Positions 53,006 through 64,000 of a DNA stretch of 64,000 nucleotides are shown piece by piece (the stretch's first letter is position 1; each line of letters begins with the position of its first letter). A program made the translations under genes and the position numbers. The notes under the pieces were generated by a model. It was given only the letters and a program-made list of their open reading frames with translations. It had not been told where the DNA came from and searched no databases. The stretch is from Xylaria sp. FL1777. Lineage: Eukaryota; Ascomycota; Sordariomycetes; Xylariales; Xylariaceae. The stretch is from contig MU400510.1 in the NCBI GenBank assembly GCA_022578965.1, positions 620,001 to 684,000 of the forward strand, given 5' to 3'.

Positions 53006-54850
53006 TCAGCGTATGTTAAGAGTTTGAAGTCGATCTACTATGATATCAAGATGTAGTCGGTCGAGTTCATCTAATCCTTCAGTCTCTTTAAATTTTGTTG
53101 CAGCGGTAACTAGAGGTTCAGCAAAACGCTGATCAACCGCTGCACCCATACCGGCAGGGACCAAGTCTTTACGACCATTGAAGAGGAAGTAGGCGAAGTT
53201 TACTACTTGAAGGAGGAACGTTTGGTTCTCTCCCCAATATTCGAGAAAACCATCGCTGTCTAAATTGGCAACAGATCGCGCGTCTGGAAAGATGTCATAC
53301 TGTAGTCGCTCGATGACCTCAGATTTTGAGAATATGTTGGAAACATTACCCTTTTGAGCTGCAATAAGCTCCTCCCGGAGCCATTGGACGGCACACGCTT
53401 TCAAAGCGGTAAATTGGCAATTCTCTAGTAGATCTTGTAGTATGTCTAGTCGACTCTCGTCGTCTGGATCGGAATGGAGCACAGTGCCAGCAAAACTCGC
53501 GCCAGCATTTCTGACTCGGATATCGGGATGGAATACGGTAATTAAGGTCAAAAGATGGTGGTAGACCATGTAACTCGTCGGTTCAGTTGCTGCTACCAAG
53601 CCTCTATGATACAGCCCAAGACCGATAGCTAATAAGGCGTCCGCTATGCCAGGGTTATTGGTGACTTCGGTATCAGGGTTCGCACCCAGAAACAATCGTA
53701 TCATGTCTAGGTGTTCTGGGAAAAGGTGCATTTTAGGGACTGGGTTATCTGCTCCGAAAGCGTCTGTTGAGAAGATCCAATAGGCAATCAAACATGCGGC
53801 TCCGCCTTGTGAGAGGTGGATGTCATCAACTGAATCGAAAGTTTCAAGATCTGGAAGAGGATTGGCATCGCTTGGATGGCACAACACCTCCTTGACGAAG
53901 GCCGTGGAACAATCGTCGATACCGAGGTCTCGTAGTAAGGCCTTCAAAAGCGAGGGACGTCAGGAAAAGCTCCCAAAGTAGCAGGAAAGGTGAATACAAA
54001 CCGCAAGTTGCCCTATTACAGCGTCCCACTTCTGTAAAACCTCATCTTCCCGAAATGCTTGTGTTGCCGTGGGCTCGCCAGGGATAATCTTCTCGGGGTA
54101 GTACACTTCAAGTAATCGCCGGGACCACTGCATTTTATGTACGTTGACGTATCGCTGTAGAATGCAGGTGGTGAAAGATTGCAAAAGTCTTCGGTTTAAT
54201 TTCTCCTCCTTCGGGTCCTCCAGCTCAGCTTCGGGGTCAGGAGCATTCTTAGAGAAATCTCCGTGCTCATCAGGGTTGGCCACATCTATGCTAGAAGCAC
54301 GCGTAGGGAGAGGTGGCCTAACGCGGCCTGAGAGTGATCGCACCAGATTAATCACGGCGGTTGTCATTTCAGGTGTTGGCTGGTAGGCTTCGAGGACCGA
54401 GACTAGCGATGGTCCTAAGAATCGCGAAGGGTGCTTTGTCTTGATTCTACGTTGGAGGATGGCGAGCACCCCAATCAATGTGATAAGACGCCCAGGTACA
54501 TCACTGGGCTTGAGGCCGAAATGGAGACTTTTGTCAGCTACGTCGCCTTGGTCATCTTCAAAGGGCCTGGCCAAGGCCGCCAAAGTCTCCATGACTTTAA
54601 TGATGACCTCGCGAGGATTTCCCAGGCGAGCGACAGTCTCTAGACAATCCTCATAGCCATCAATAGCAATGAGCATCTGCACGAGGTCCCAGCCGATCTC
54701 TCGCGTGAGGTCAGCATTTTGAAGGACCTCATTCAACGTTGGAAGGACACCCGGTGTGCTGACATGGTACTCTAGGACGGTGAGATAGGTAAAGCGATCC
54801 TCCTTGGCACCTTCACGGATGGCCGTGATGGACTCCGACAGCTCAGGCAT
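53006..54850 (-). CDS. YAP-binding / Alf4 / glomulin family protein
   Basis: Two exons on the minus strand, 54850-54002 and 53941-53006, give 594 aa if joined in phase 0 across a 60-nt intron (GTTTGT donor, CTGAC branch, GAAG acceptor). The intron contains in-frame stops, so it or a frame change is required. The protein is mostly alpha-helical, with HEAT/ARM-like repeats: N-terminal AIREGAKEDRFTYLTVLEYHV, a middle section with acidic linker (DPEAELEDPKEEKLNRRLLQS), and a C-terminal half with VTAATKFKETEGLDELD. The pattern resembles the Kinetochore_Ybp2/Alf4/glomulin family, whose members bind Yap1 in yeast or cullin-RING parts in plants and animals. Family membership rests on general helical pattern and remembered fungal examples, so it is moderately sure; the role here is unknown. 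Confidence 0.75.
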
Positions 54851-55659
54851 CTTGATCTCTCTAGCTCAACAGGGTGGCTGACCCCCAGAGATATTCTTAC
54901 ACTAAAAAATAATTCTGAGTCGGGGTGATCCCCTGGTTTGAGTAAGTGAGCAAATGATTTCGGTATGAGGATGGCTATTAGTTGTACTGCTGCTGTATAA
55001 CGTATCCAAGCAGGTACAATGACGTGGGTGAGACTCGTGAGGGGCATTTGTTCTAGATCGTGAACATAGGTAATGCCTAATGGCAGGGCGTGGGGCAAGA
55101 CCCAGAGGATGGGAACCAGTGCTGGCCAGGCCTCGAGGCTAACACACACGCATGCCCTGTTATGGAGACCTACGTCACTAAAGATTCCCTGTGACAAGCG
55201 CTAAGAAGTTGCGACCGGCGTATCGCATTAGTGCTTTAGGTAATGTTCCGGGTACTGTCCGGTTACCCCTGGTAAAATGGAGACGGGCAATGGACTTTGA
55301 ATGTTGATTGACACAGGAATAAAAGAAGCCATTCAAACACGTCAAGTGACATACTTTACGCATATTTTATTTAAACAGTAAGTGAGATCGAATGATCTTG
55401 TTTGATCCCCAATAACTATAGTGAATATAGTACAGGATATATACTTAATATACTAGCAAGTACCTAAGACTACCTTAGGTTAGGTAGCACTAATATAAAA
55501 GATACTTAGTGGTCTTTTCCGACCCTAAATTTAATCTGGCATCTGTTTGAGTTTCTACCAGTAACAGAAAATACAAGGAGTTCCTCGCTATGACAACTCC
55601 AAATTCTAGAAAGGACCGCCAGAGGAAGAATTCGACAATATCCACAAATAGGTAGATCT
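54851..55659. other. Intergenic region
   Basis: These 809 bp lie between the Alf4-like gene promoter and the SDR gene 3' end. No gene is seen. The open frame at 54772-55197 overlaps the next gene start and is not accepted. TACCTAAG/TTAGGTAG words occur near 55460-55490. Confidence 0.55.
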
Positions 55660-57055
55660 CTACCATGATGTATGACCGCCATCAATGACGAGATTGTTGC
55701 CAGTCATGAAGCTGCTGGCATTGCTGAGCAGGAAGAGCGCTGCCCCTTTGAATTCGCTTGTCTCAGCTAGACGGCCCACTAGATGATGAAAAACGGGTGT
55801 CAGTTGGTGCCCCGGTCAAGAGCTAATGGCTGTTCTTTCGTAGGTAGACTTACTCATATTCTCAGACTCCCATTTCTCCCGCAGCCCAGGAACTTCCTCA
55901 AAGTTCTTGAGCACCATAGGCGTCAGGATGTGGCCTGGGCTGATGCAGTTGACCCGGATACCTCCAGTACCGTCTTTTCTGATAGGACTCCATTCCATCG
56001 CGAGACTGCGGGCTAACTGGATAACAGCAGCCTTCGACGAGTTGTATACCTACGGTGAGGTGTTGGTTACTAGGATCGGGGAACAAGCAATCCCATCATA
56101 GCACTTACAGGAGAAATCAGCCCCTTGTTGGCTACTTGCCCCGACATGCTCGCAATGAAGCACATGCTGCCGTGGCACTTCCATTTGAACATCTGGCGAG
56201 CGGCCGATGTTGCTGTCATCATGACGCCTGTGTAGTTGATAGCCAGTATTCTCGCTACATCATCAGAGCTGTACTCAACTACGACATTTTAAGTCAGTAA
56301 TATCACCGACAGGCAAAGGTTAATGCTGGGAGGCGCTTGACTGTTTACGGGAAAATTCAGGAGAAAGAACATGAAGGAGAAAGCAAGAGATGATTTAATC
56401 GTATGGGCACCAAACCTACTAGCAGGGCAAATTTGCTGTACTCCGGCCGCCGCAATAACACCATCTAACCTTTCATGCTTGTTTGCGATTGACTCGATTG
56501 TCTTATCTAGGCCCTCAGAATCTTGGACATCTTGCTGACGGTAATCGAGAGCGCCACCCCATCTATCTGCTCTCCTCTCAGCCTCATCCCAATCTCCATT
56601 AGGTTGATCCTCTCGATCGAAACAGTAAACTAGACGATGTGGCGTTAGCTCGTCCTCGCGCTTCTATGGAACGGGGTTCTAAGCCCACGTGATGAATACT
56701 AGGGCTTACCTATACCACCTGCTTCGACGAGGGCTTCCGCCAGAGATAGACCAAGACCCCTTGCCCCACCAGTCACGATGAAAACCCCGCCCTCCAAATC
56801 GAAGTCTGCCAGTCTTTTCTGGCCCACGTTCTCATCGCGACTAGGTGCGATGCCAATAGCAGGATTCTCGCGAGGCTCTGGCGGCACCGGCGCTGTCTTG
56901 TGCCGGGTGTCGGGGTCTGAAGTTGTTTTGCATTTTGAGGAATGAAAAAGCCTGCGCTGTGCCACTGGAGTAGAGTTTGCTGATGCTGCCTTTAGGATGG
57001 CTCGTATACTCTGCCCGCAGCGTTGGGTGACGGTCTTCAATAGGGGTTGCGACAT
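55660..57055 (-). CDS. Short-chain dehydrogenase/reductase, probably mitochondrial
   Basis: Five exons on the minus strand (57055-56710, 56629-56420, 56278-56109, 56049-55854, 55778-55660) join in phases 1, 1, 0 and 1 to give 346 aa ending DGGHTSW. All introns have GT donors and TAG acceptors. The first 45 residues are Arg/Ser/Ala-rich without early acids, ending RRLFHSSK, a likely mitochondrial presequence. The Rossmann motif TGGARGLG is at 95-102. VYCFDRED near 116-123 has Asp after the second strand, which favours NAD(H). [12 protein letters not shown] (catalytic Ser) and YNSSK (Tyr244, Lys248) complete the classical SDR active site. Fungal relatives include polyol dehydrogenases such as those for arabinitol or sorbitol. 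The substrate is not settled. Confidence 0.92.
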
Positions 57056-58323
57056 GCTGGACCTTTCCGAGCTTTAATGGTTGAGACCTTGAAACTAATC
57101 TGTCAGAGAGAGTTAAAAGATAAGACACATGCATGAGAGTAAGTAGTTGTCATTGATCGATTACGCAACCTTGGGTGATTGATTCTGCGCCCGAAGAATT
57201 GTGTTACTCTTATATATATCGAGAAGTTATGAATTAGCTAGGATGAAATGTTTATTTATGAAGATAAACTCCAGCGAGCCGAAGAGAAGAAATCATGGTA
57301 TTTAATTAGTATTGATGTCAAACCTATGATTCTACGCGTAATAAGGATGCCGAAGGACTTTGCTACCATTTAGCTCACGCGACTTATGATTCTTATCCGG
57401 AGAAGACCCCGGAGCATGCCCCCTAGCCAACAACGAAAAGGGGTCTCTTAACATTGGCGGATAGCAGCTTCGCTGATTTTGATGCTCGTGGTCAGCAGGC
57501 AAAGATCGTCGGTCCAAATTACGTGGGTGGAGTTGGTTCCTAATAGTGATGATGTCAAGATGAAATCATACGGTACAGATAAAGCACACCGGATTATAAA
57601 TTTGGCTAATCACGATGTATATTGCACGTGGAGATGCACGTGTATTATTACGCAAAGATTCTTTTTCCCCTGTTGAAACCAAAATATCGGATCTGACGGC
57701 GAACCCCTGACTAACGTCCGGACCCGCCAACCGTGTTTCCTCCGGGAACTGCTCCGGGCTTCTGCTCCGGTGGCCGGTGCAGAATTATAGAGACTGTCGA
57801 CGACTGGAACGATGAAGATGACGATACTGATAATATCTCTGCTCTAGGTCCTCTATTTTACTAGATATAGCTCGTTAGCATCAGAATCTGATACTTGTAA
57901 GCAGACTTAACGTGCCTGTAGACTTCATTGACGATGGGTGTTGTGTTTACTTGACGCGGGATACAAGACGGCGCACCGACGTCAACGAGAAACTTATTTT
58001 CGAGTATCAGCTCCGCGAAAGCTATCTAATAAGGCTTGCATACACCCTAGGAGACATAGAGAAGGAATTATTCTACGCTCGAAGTCCGTCTCCATATGAA
58101 CCCATCGTACTTCTACATGCGATATTGAGAGTCCGTGCAGTACATAACGATACGAAAATGCAAAAAAAAAAAAGGTCACTTCATGAAGCCGCAAACTAGT
58201 CTCTAGAAAGCAACCAACCGCCGACAGATTCATTTGAGATTCCCGTCCAGCCCCCAGACTAACTCAGTACATCCATCTCCTAGTGCGACCCAAGCAGCAC
58301 TGCGCCATTGCTTAAGGTAGGAA
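57056..58323. other. Intergenic region
   Basis: These 1.27 kb have no recognised gene. The SDR promoter should lie at the left end. A short G+C-rich stretch occurs near 57690-57780. The open frames at 57332-57517 and 57912-58199 lack family features. Confidence 0.55.
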
Positions 58324-58974
58324 TTATTTCGTCGCAGTCACAACACCCTTACCCTTACCCTCACCCTCACCCTCCTCCTCCTTCGCACTCGCCCCACGCA
58401 CCAGCAGCAGCCGCTTCTCATGCACCATCCTCGTGCCCTCCCCACAGAACTGCACCGCCTTCCTTATAAGCCTCCCCTCATCCACAAGCTCGAAGAACCA
58501 CGAGTACTCAAGCGCCATCTCCTCACCGTCGACGAAGCCGATGACATGCACGGAGCGGGCCACAGACCGCTGCACGCCCTCGTCGATCGTGAGATCCAGT
58601 ATTACCGTGTTGCGGATGCCGCAGACCTTGGGGTCCGTCGCCTTCCACTCCTCCCCCGCTACTTCCGCCGCCGCCGCTGCCGCCGCTTCCGCTTCCGCTT
58701 CCGCTTCATCGTCGTCGTCTACGACGAGGGTTGGGGGGAGAGAGATGGTGGAGGAGTAGGAGGACGGCGGTAGCGATGTGAGCGTTGCGCGCGGCACGAT
58801 GAGGCATGCGCAGGTGGGCGTTAGCTTCGTCGCGCTGAATTTCGGGTTGTGCAGCACGTGGTCCCCGCCGTAGAATGACCGGATGAACTCCCGTGTGGTT
58901 TTCTCCATTGCCACGCGGAGGTTGGGGTTGGGTCTCGCCCGAATTCGGGCGGGTGAGTTGCAGAGGTCCGTCAT
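58324..58974 (-). CDS. Hypothetical protein with NTF2/SnoaL-like pattern
   Basis: The frame starts at the ATG at 58974 (MTDLCNSPARIRA) and gives 216 aa. It stays open upstream of 58974 but has no earlier ATG. The helix REFIRSFYGGDH and later strands SVHVIGFVDGEEMALEYSWFFELVDEGRLIRKAVQF resemble the cone-shaped NTF2/SnoaL fold, found in small enzymes and binding proteins. A low-complexity insert of about 25 residues (DDDDEAEAEAEAAAAAAA) interrupts the fold. The tail is Glu/Gly/Lys-rich. No catalytic residues can be named. It is a believable gene because of G+C-rich coding bias and fold pattern, but no function is assigned. Confidence 0.6.
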   Translation of the reverse strand: MTDLCNSPARIRARPNPNLRVAMEKTTREFIRSFYGGDHVLHNPKFSATKLTPTCACLIVPRATLTSLPPSSYSSTISLPPTLVVDDDDEAEAEAEAAAAAAAEVAGEEWKATDPKVCGIRNTVILDLTIDEGVQRSVARSVHVIGFVDGEEMALEYSWFFELVDEGRLIRKAVQFCGEGTRMVHEKRLLLVRGASAKEEEGEGEGKGKGVVTATK

Positions 58975-59573
58975 GGTTAACGTGGGACGTATACGTAAGT
59001 TGAAGTTGATATGAAGAGGCGTATGTATAATTTGGGGAAGTGAGCAGGCGTAGACTGGAGGATTAGACAACCGTGAATTGAAATATAAACTGAAGGGATG
59101 TAAGGGAGTAGTTGTTTATTTATTTATCAACACGGGCGTGCTACATAAGGGATAATGGCATCGCGAAGCACTTTGTTTGCGAGGGTATTCCTTATCCAAT
59201 CGCTATGCTTCGTTCCAAGTGATGTTCGGGGGGGAAATCTGTTGTGCCCGCCCGCCCGGTGTACAGTAAACAAAGAAACGATGATCCTATACTTACCCTC
59301 TAGATCTCTAGATAGTTGATACCGTAATTTCCACTCAGACCGGAAGATAGCCCTGCACCGGCCCAGCGGGTTCTGCAAGTGATTGAGGTACAACAGTCAC
59401 ATACTTTGCAGGTATCACACGGGTTCTTCGGCTAACTGCCATTGGAACACGAAGCACTCGCTACACTGTCGCCGCTTTACGCAAGGACTTCACAGTTTGG
59501 CAACGATGGAGAATAGATGGGGAATGGTAGGTTAAAAAAATGCTTTCGGGTATCAGTTCTACGCTCATTCTCG
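58975..59573. other. Intergenic region
   Basis: These 599 bp hold the promoter of the NTF2-like gene and the 3' flank of the endoglucanase gene. No gene is seen. Confidence 0.6.
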
Positions 59574-61320
59574 CTATACAAGTGAAACAACAGCCATAAG
59601 CACACATCCCCATAGACTGAGTGCTCCCACCGCAACCGACCCAGCGCCAGCCGCCGGCGTGGAAGAAGTAGATACAGGGGCCGCCGGCGTGGTCGCTGTG
59701 GCCAAGGGCGTGTTGGACTCCGCCGTAATTAAGTTCCCGAACCCGGAGCGTGGGGGCGGTGTCCCGGTGGCGATTGCTAGTGTCGTCAAAGTGCTCTCGG
59801 GTAATACATCTGTGAGAATCAGTACGTCTGATGTGTTGATCGCCGAGTTGGATGCCGTGCTGTTGCCCTTGTGTGGAACGTTGGACATCACTGCACCGAG
59901 CGACGCGGTTAATAATGTGGTGGGTGTCGTCAGCAAGGTAGGCGTCAGCACGAAGACCGTGGAGGAAGCTGTGGTTGTTGTGATTCCTGATTTCGTTACA
60001 GTTGGGCTCGATATTATGGCTGAGGTACGTGTGGGCATGGTGCTGTTGTTGCTGTGTGCATTCCAGGGTGCGAGGACACATTGTTTCATGAGCGTGTTGT
60101 CGACGAGACGGCCATTTTGATTCGATGGTGTTAGACTTAGGACGTAAGTTGTGCTGAAGCTGCCGGCGCCCCAGGCAACTAGGCCCGTGAATACGTCCGA
60201 ATTGGTGTTGATGAATGAGTTCTGGGCACAGAATGCTGTCATACACTGCATTTCATGTCAGTTGCGAGATGACCCTTCCACTCTTCCCCATGGATCGGTT
60301 AGCACTGGACTTACGGAAGCGTCACTCGAAGCCCCAGTTTCACTGATGAAACCCTTCCGTCCCTTGCTCCGCAGGTACTGCGCAACGGTAGTGAAGGCGT
60401 CTACATTGTTAGTGGTACACGCAGCATGGGTACCAGAATTATCTTCATCTAGATACTTGTGAATATCTAGAAGGAGGTTATCTGTACTTCCATCCGGGTT
60501 CGTGATGGCAAGAAGTGCATCTGCACTCCCACTTGAGACCAGCGTCGCGGCGCTGTCAAAGTTGGTACCGGAGAGTAAAATCATCTGGGACGTGGCTCCC
60601 GCCTCGCGTATGGCCGTGACAGCATTTTGAGAGGTCTGCGCCCAGATTCCTATGTCAAGATCGTGGGGTTCGTTCATGAGCTCAAAGACGATTTTGTCGT
60701 TTGTGGCGTATTTTCCTGCTAACTGGCCCCAGAAGCTGGCGAATTGCTTGTCTGTTGGTCCACCTTGCCCTATGATCTGTCCATTCCATCGCGCAAAGTT
60801 GTGGATGTCTATCATGCAATAGGCTCCGGTCTCGAGACATGATTGCACTAATTGGTTATACTTCGAAAGGTTCGAGGTATCGAGGTCGCTGCCTAGTTGG
60901 TTGTTCACAAGGAACTGCCATGATGTTGCTATTCAACCGATCAGCTCCCGGTTCCCATACCGAAATGAGTCCTAGTTCGTACGTATTCTCAATATATTAA
61001 TCCCGTCATCCTTCACAAAATGGTTCATTTGAGTCGGTCCATCGCTGAGAGGTAATTGTGCAGACTCGGGAGGACAGGTCCCCTGAACATGGCTCAGCAA
61101 AATGATTCAATGGTATTAGTCTATGGCGATAATCTTACATCGATCTGACACCCAAAATCGCCCCCTGCTATAGCCACTCCCTATTTTTCGAACGGCTTGA
61201 TTAGCAAACCGCAGCATTCGGCTTTTGTCATATGAGCAGTGGGACACAACGTACCAGAAACTGAACCTTGGCAAAAGCTGCCGGTAGAAGGGCAATGGAA
61301 AAAAAGGTCGTAAATAACAT
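59574..61320 (-). CDS. GH5 endo-beta-1,4-glucanase, secreted and probably GPI-anchored
   Basis: The enzyme cuts internal beta-1,4 bonds of cellulose outside the cell. Five exons on the minus strand (61320-61255, 61180-61139, 61082-60983, 60928-60315, 60245-59574) join in consistent phase and give 497 aa. Residues 1-18 are a signal peptide (MLFTTFFSIALLPAAFA). The GH5 barrel has IAGGDFGCQID, SDGPTQMNHFVKDDG, MIDIHNFARWNG, the acid/base Glu156 in ELMNEPHD and the nucleophile Glu266 in GFISETGASS, followed by WGAGSF. There is no cellulose-binding module. Instead about 150 residues of Ser/Thr-rich stalk lead to a Gly/Ala/Ser segment and a hydrophobic C-terminus, the layout of a GPI-anchored wall protein. 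Both catalytic residues are present. Anchoring is inference. Confidence 0.94.
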
Positions 61321-61989
61321 GATCAACACGATAACGACAGGAGAAAGAAACGGGTATATACAAGAACTGAACGACAACGACAACGACGACAAATGCGACA
61401 AGCGCGGAAATGAATGAAAAACAAAAAAAAAAAGGAGAAAAGAGGTGACTCAAGCAAAAAAAAAAATAAGGGTGATTGTTTGACGCGAGAGACGTCGTGA
61501 ACGACTTCGTAACACTACACCAGAGCCATCACCCGCATCTAAGTATCCCACGGTAGAGCCGGATGCTATTATACATTATACCACTTAAGTCATCCACAAC
61601 ACACACTAACTAAGCACACTATGGCTCACCTGGGTGGTTAGGTTAGCCATACCTACCGAGTATGGAGTGGTCGCTCGGGTAGTCGCTCCACGGCGGCTGC
61701 GGATCAGGAAGGTTGCATACATGTAGGTAGGCACTTACTGCGTATTGCGTACACTAGGAACAGGTTGCATCCTGGCTCTGTGGCACCGGCGCATGTGAGA
61801 CGATGTGAAATGTTCCGACGAGTCCAGGCCCTCATTGGCCGGCCACCATCCCAATTCGTACAGGCATCAAACAAGTCGTGTCTCAGGTTGAGAGCACCAA
61901 CCCGGTGGCGACGAACACAGCCAGGTTATACCGAACACGCTAGAGTCTTGATTTGCCATTTTGGGAAAAGTCTTAGCTCTTAAGACATA
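61321..61989. other. Upstream region of the endoglucanase gene
   Basis: These 669 bp have the promoter of the endoglucanase gene at the left. No gene is seen. A purine-rich stretch with A-runs lies near 61420-61470. Composition is normal up to about 61980, then changes sharply. Confidence 0.6.
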
Positions 61990-62018
61990 TCTCGGAAGTA
62001 GTTTAAGTTAAGACATGC

Positions 62019-62190
62019 ATGCTAATAAAACAAATATGCAAATAAAACAGATATGCAAATAAAACATGCAAATAAAACATAAACTTAAAAACATATAAAC
62101 TTAAAAACATATAAACCTAAAAATATATAAACCTAAAAATATATAAACTTAAAAATATATAAACATAAAAAACATATAAATGCAAAAAAA
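62019..62190 (+). repeat. Short imperfect tandem repeats at the edge of the A+T-rich island
   Basis: First a unit of about 17 bp (ATATGCAAATAAAACAG and variants) occurs about three times, then a 16-bp unit close to ATATAAACTTAAAAAT is repeated about six times with C/T variants. The C/T differences between copies are of the type left by C-to-T mutation. Confidence 0.75.
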
Positions 62191-63669
62191 AAAAACATAT
62201 ATATATAAGCAAATATAATAAATAAAGTTTTATATAGTACATTTATTTAAAACTATTATATGCTTACTAATAAAACAAACTAATAGCTAAAATAAATAAT
62301 AAGCTTTTAACTTTAATAATATATATATAAGTTTTTAATATTTTTAGTTTAATTTTTAGTTTAACTTTTAGCTTTTTATGCTTTAATTATTAGTACTAAA
62401 ATTATAGCTATATTTTTAGTAAATATTTTAATATATTTATTATATATTATAACAGTTATTATTTTAATATATATTATTTAGCTTTAAAGCAAAACTTATA
62501 ATATAAAACTTTTGTTTAGTTGCTTTAATATAAAAGTTTTAAATAATATATTTTATTGCTTTAGTTATAATAATTTTTTAAAGTTATTATAATATTAAAC
62601 ATATAACTTAAAGCACTATAAAATTTTTACTATAAAAAATCTTGCTATATATTAAGCATTAATAATTAGCTTTTATAGCATATATGCTAAAAATAATAGC
62701 ATAATATACTAAAGTAGCTATTATAATAAAATAAAACTATAAAGTTTATATATATTAAGCAATTATAAAGTTAATAAAGCTATAATATATTAAAAGCAAA
62801 AATATAAACTAAAACAAAACTATAATAAAAATAAAGATGTTTAAAAAACTAAAGTAATAAAAATAAAAGCTTGCAAGCGTTAAACAATTATAAAATTAAT
62901 AAAATATATATAGCATATAAAAAGCTAAAATATAAACTAAAGTAAAACTATTTTAAAAACAACATTAATTAAAATAAAAAATAAAAAATAAAAGTAAAAA
63001 AAATAAAAGTAGTAGTAATAAAAGCAATAAATAGTTTATATATTAGCTTTATTAGCTATAGCTAGTTTTATAACTAGCTATTAGCTATAAAGCATATATA
63101 ATTACTTTAGCTATTATATTTAGCCGGAAAAATCATGTTTTTATATTTTTTATTTTTAGTACAAAAAACTATAATATTAGCCCTTATAAGATTTCTAAAA
63201 GTTAATACTACGCATTAATAAGCTAGCAATAAATAATAAAAACTAATAGTATTTTTAAAAATAAAAAACAAACTAGTAAATTTAGCATTAAAATTAATAT
63301 TATTTATTAAGTAAGTAGTTATATATATAAACAAGCTTAAGCTATTTTTTTAAAAGCTTTTAATGCGCTAATATTACTATTAGCACTTATTAGTTACTTT
63401 AAACTTGTTTTTTAAAAAGCTTTAATAAAATAAATATATAATTGTTAAAACAAATAAATTGTTTCTTTGTTTTTATTTATTTACTATAAACAATATTTAA
63501 CTATAAATAGCTACTAGATTTACTAAATTAAAATCATTTAATTTTAGTTAGCTTTATATATATTAAGCTTTAATAAGCTAATTAATTAGTTATTTACGCT
63601 AAAAACCCATTATTAACTAGTATTTATAATATATAAATGCTTATAATTAACTATTAAACTTTATTATTT

Positions 63670-64000
63670 TAGCACTTTTAGTGCTTAATTTATAGCTTAT
63701 ATAATTAACTAATAAATGCTTACATAATTAACTAATAAACATTTAAACTTAATTATTTTAGTACTTTTATGCAATAATATGCTTTATATAATTAATTAAT
63801 AAATATTTATGCTATTAATTAATAATGCTTTTATATGTTTTAGCACTTTTAGTATAGCTTATATAATTAACTAATAAATGCTTACATTATTAACTAATAA
63901 TATATGCCACTTTTTAAATGCTTTTATATATTTTAGCATTTTTAATATAGCTTATATAATTAACTAATAAATACTTATATAATTAATTAATAAATGCTTA
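63670..64000. repeat. Direct repeats of a 60-70 bp A+T-rich unit
   Basis: A unit of the form AGCACTTTTAGT ... TATAGCTTATATAATTAACTAATAAATGCTTA occurs near 63670-63735, 63840-63900 and 63932-64000, with shorter variants between. The array appears to continue past the window end. Confidence 0.7.

Larger units (their letters stand above)
61990..64000. repeat. A+T-rich island (about 85-90 percent A+T), runs off the window
   Basis: From about 61990 nearly every position is A or T; a sampled 60-base line near 62401 has only five G/C and one near 63001 has ten. No open frame of useful length exists. TpA steps are abundant and CpG is almost absent, which fits repeat-induced point mutation of old transposons or a centromere/subtelomere-type block in a filamentous ascomycete. 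No transposon protein is recognisable. Confidence 0.85.

Noticed and set aside
58345..58380. ACCCTTACCCTCACCC run resembling telomere repeats
   Set aside because: It encodes the Gly/Glu/Lys tail of the NTF2-like protein and does not match the fungal telomere unit TTAGGG.

Overview
This is nuclear DNA from a filamentous ascomycete (Pezizomycotina). The evidence is short spliceosomal introns (mostly 50-110 nt) with GTNNGT donors, CTAAC/CTGAC-like branch sites and YAG acceptors, long gaps between genes on both strands, CT-rich leaders, and fungal protein families throughout. Intergenic DNA full of TACCTAGGTA-like words and a strongly A+T-rich block at the right edge suggest a Sordariomycete. That placement is inference; no species is claimed. 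No bacterial, phage, CRISPR, rRNA or tRNA feature was recognised.

Left part (1-29.9 kb) is a dense run of housekeeping genes: eIF5; a large disordered protein with a GW-repeat tail; dephospho-CoA kinase; bifunctional purine enzyme ADE5,7; the vacuolar autophagy lipase ATG15; a VPS9-domain Rab5 exchange factor; alpha-actinin; mitochondrial D-2-hydroxyglutarate dehydrogenase; mitochondrial chaperone TIM8; ribosomal protein uL23; and 25S rRNA methyltransferase BMT2. Several pairs are divergent (CAB5/ADE5,7; ATG15/VPS9; alpha-actinin/D2HGDH; uL23/BMT2). The uL23/BMT2 pair joins two ribosome-related genes across 379 bp.

Middle part (29.9-41.2 kb) is gene-poor. It holds only acireductone synthase (methionine salvage), short tandem repeats, a GC-rich patch with no convincing gene, and a long pyrimidine-rich leader before a Ran1/Ksp1-type protein kinase. 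From 41 to 50.4 kb come that kinase, a membrane protein with an Apple/PAN-like C-terminal domain, and a small-molecule type O-methyltransferase.

Right part (50.7-61.3 kb) starts with a clearly broken carboxy-muconate-cyclase-like beta-propeller pseudogene. It is followed by a YAP-binding/Alf4/glomulin-family protein, a five-exon short-chain dehydrogenase, an NTF2-like hypothetical protein and a five-exon secreted GH5 endoglucanase with a Ser/Thr-rich tail that looks GPI-anchored. From about 61.99 kb to the end the DNA changes abruptly to about 85-90 percent A+T, with imperfect tandem and dispersed direct repeats and no genes.

No wholly new multi-gene system was found. The items most worth checking are the GW-repeat protein, the one-nucleotide splice discrepancy in uL23, the ATG15 tail repeats, the beta-propeller pseudogene with two TGG-to-TAG changes, and the A+T-rich block. 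Exon boundaries were assigned by eye from splice consensus, reading phase and family similarity, and have not been tested against transcripts.
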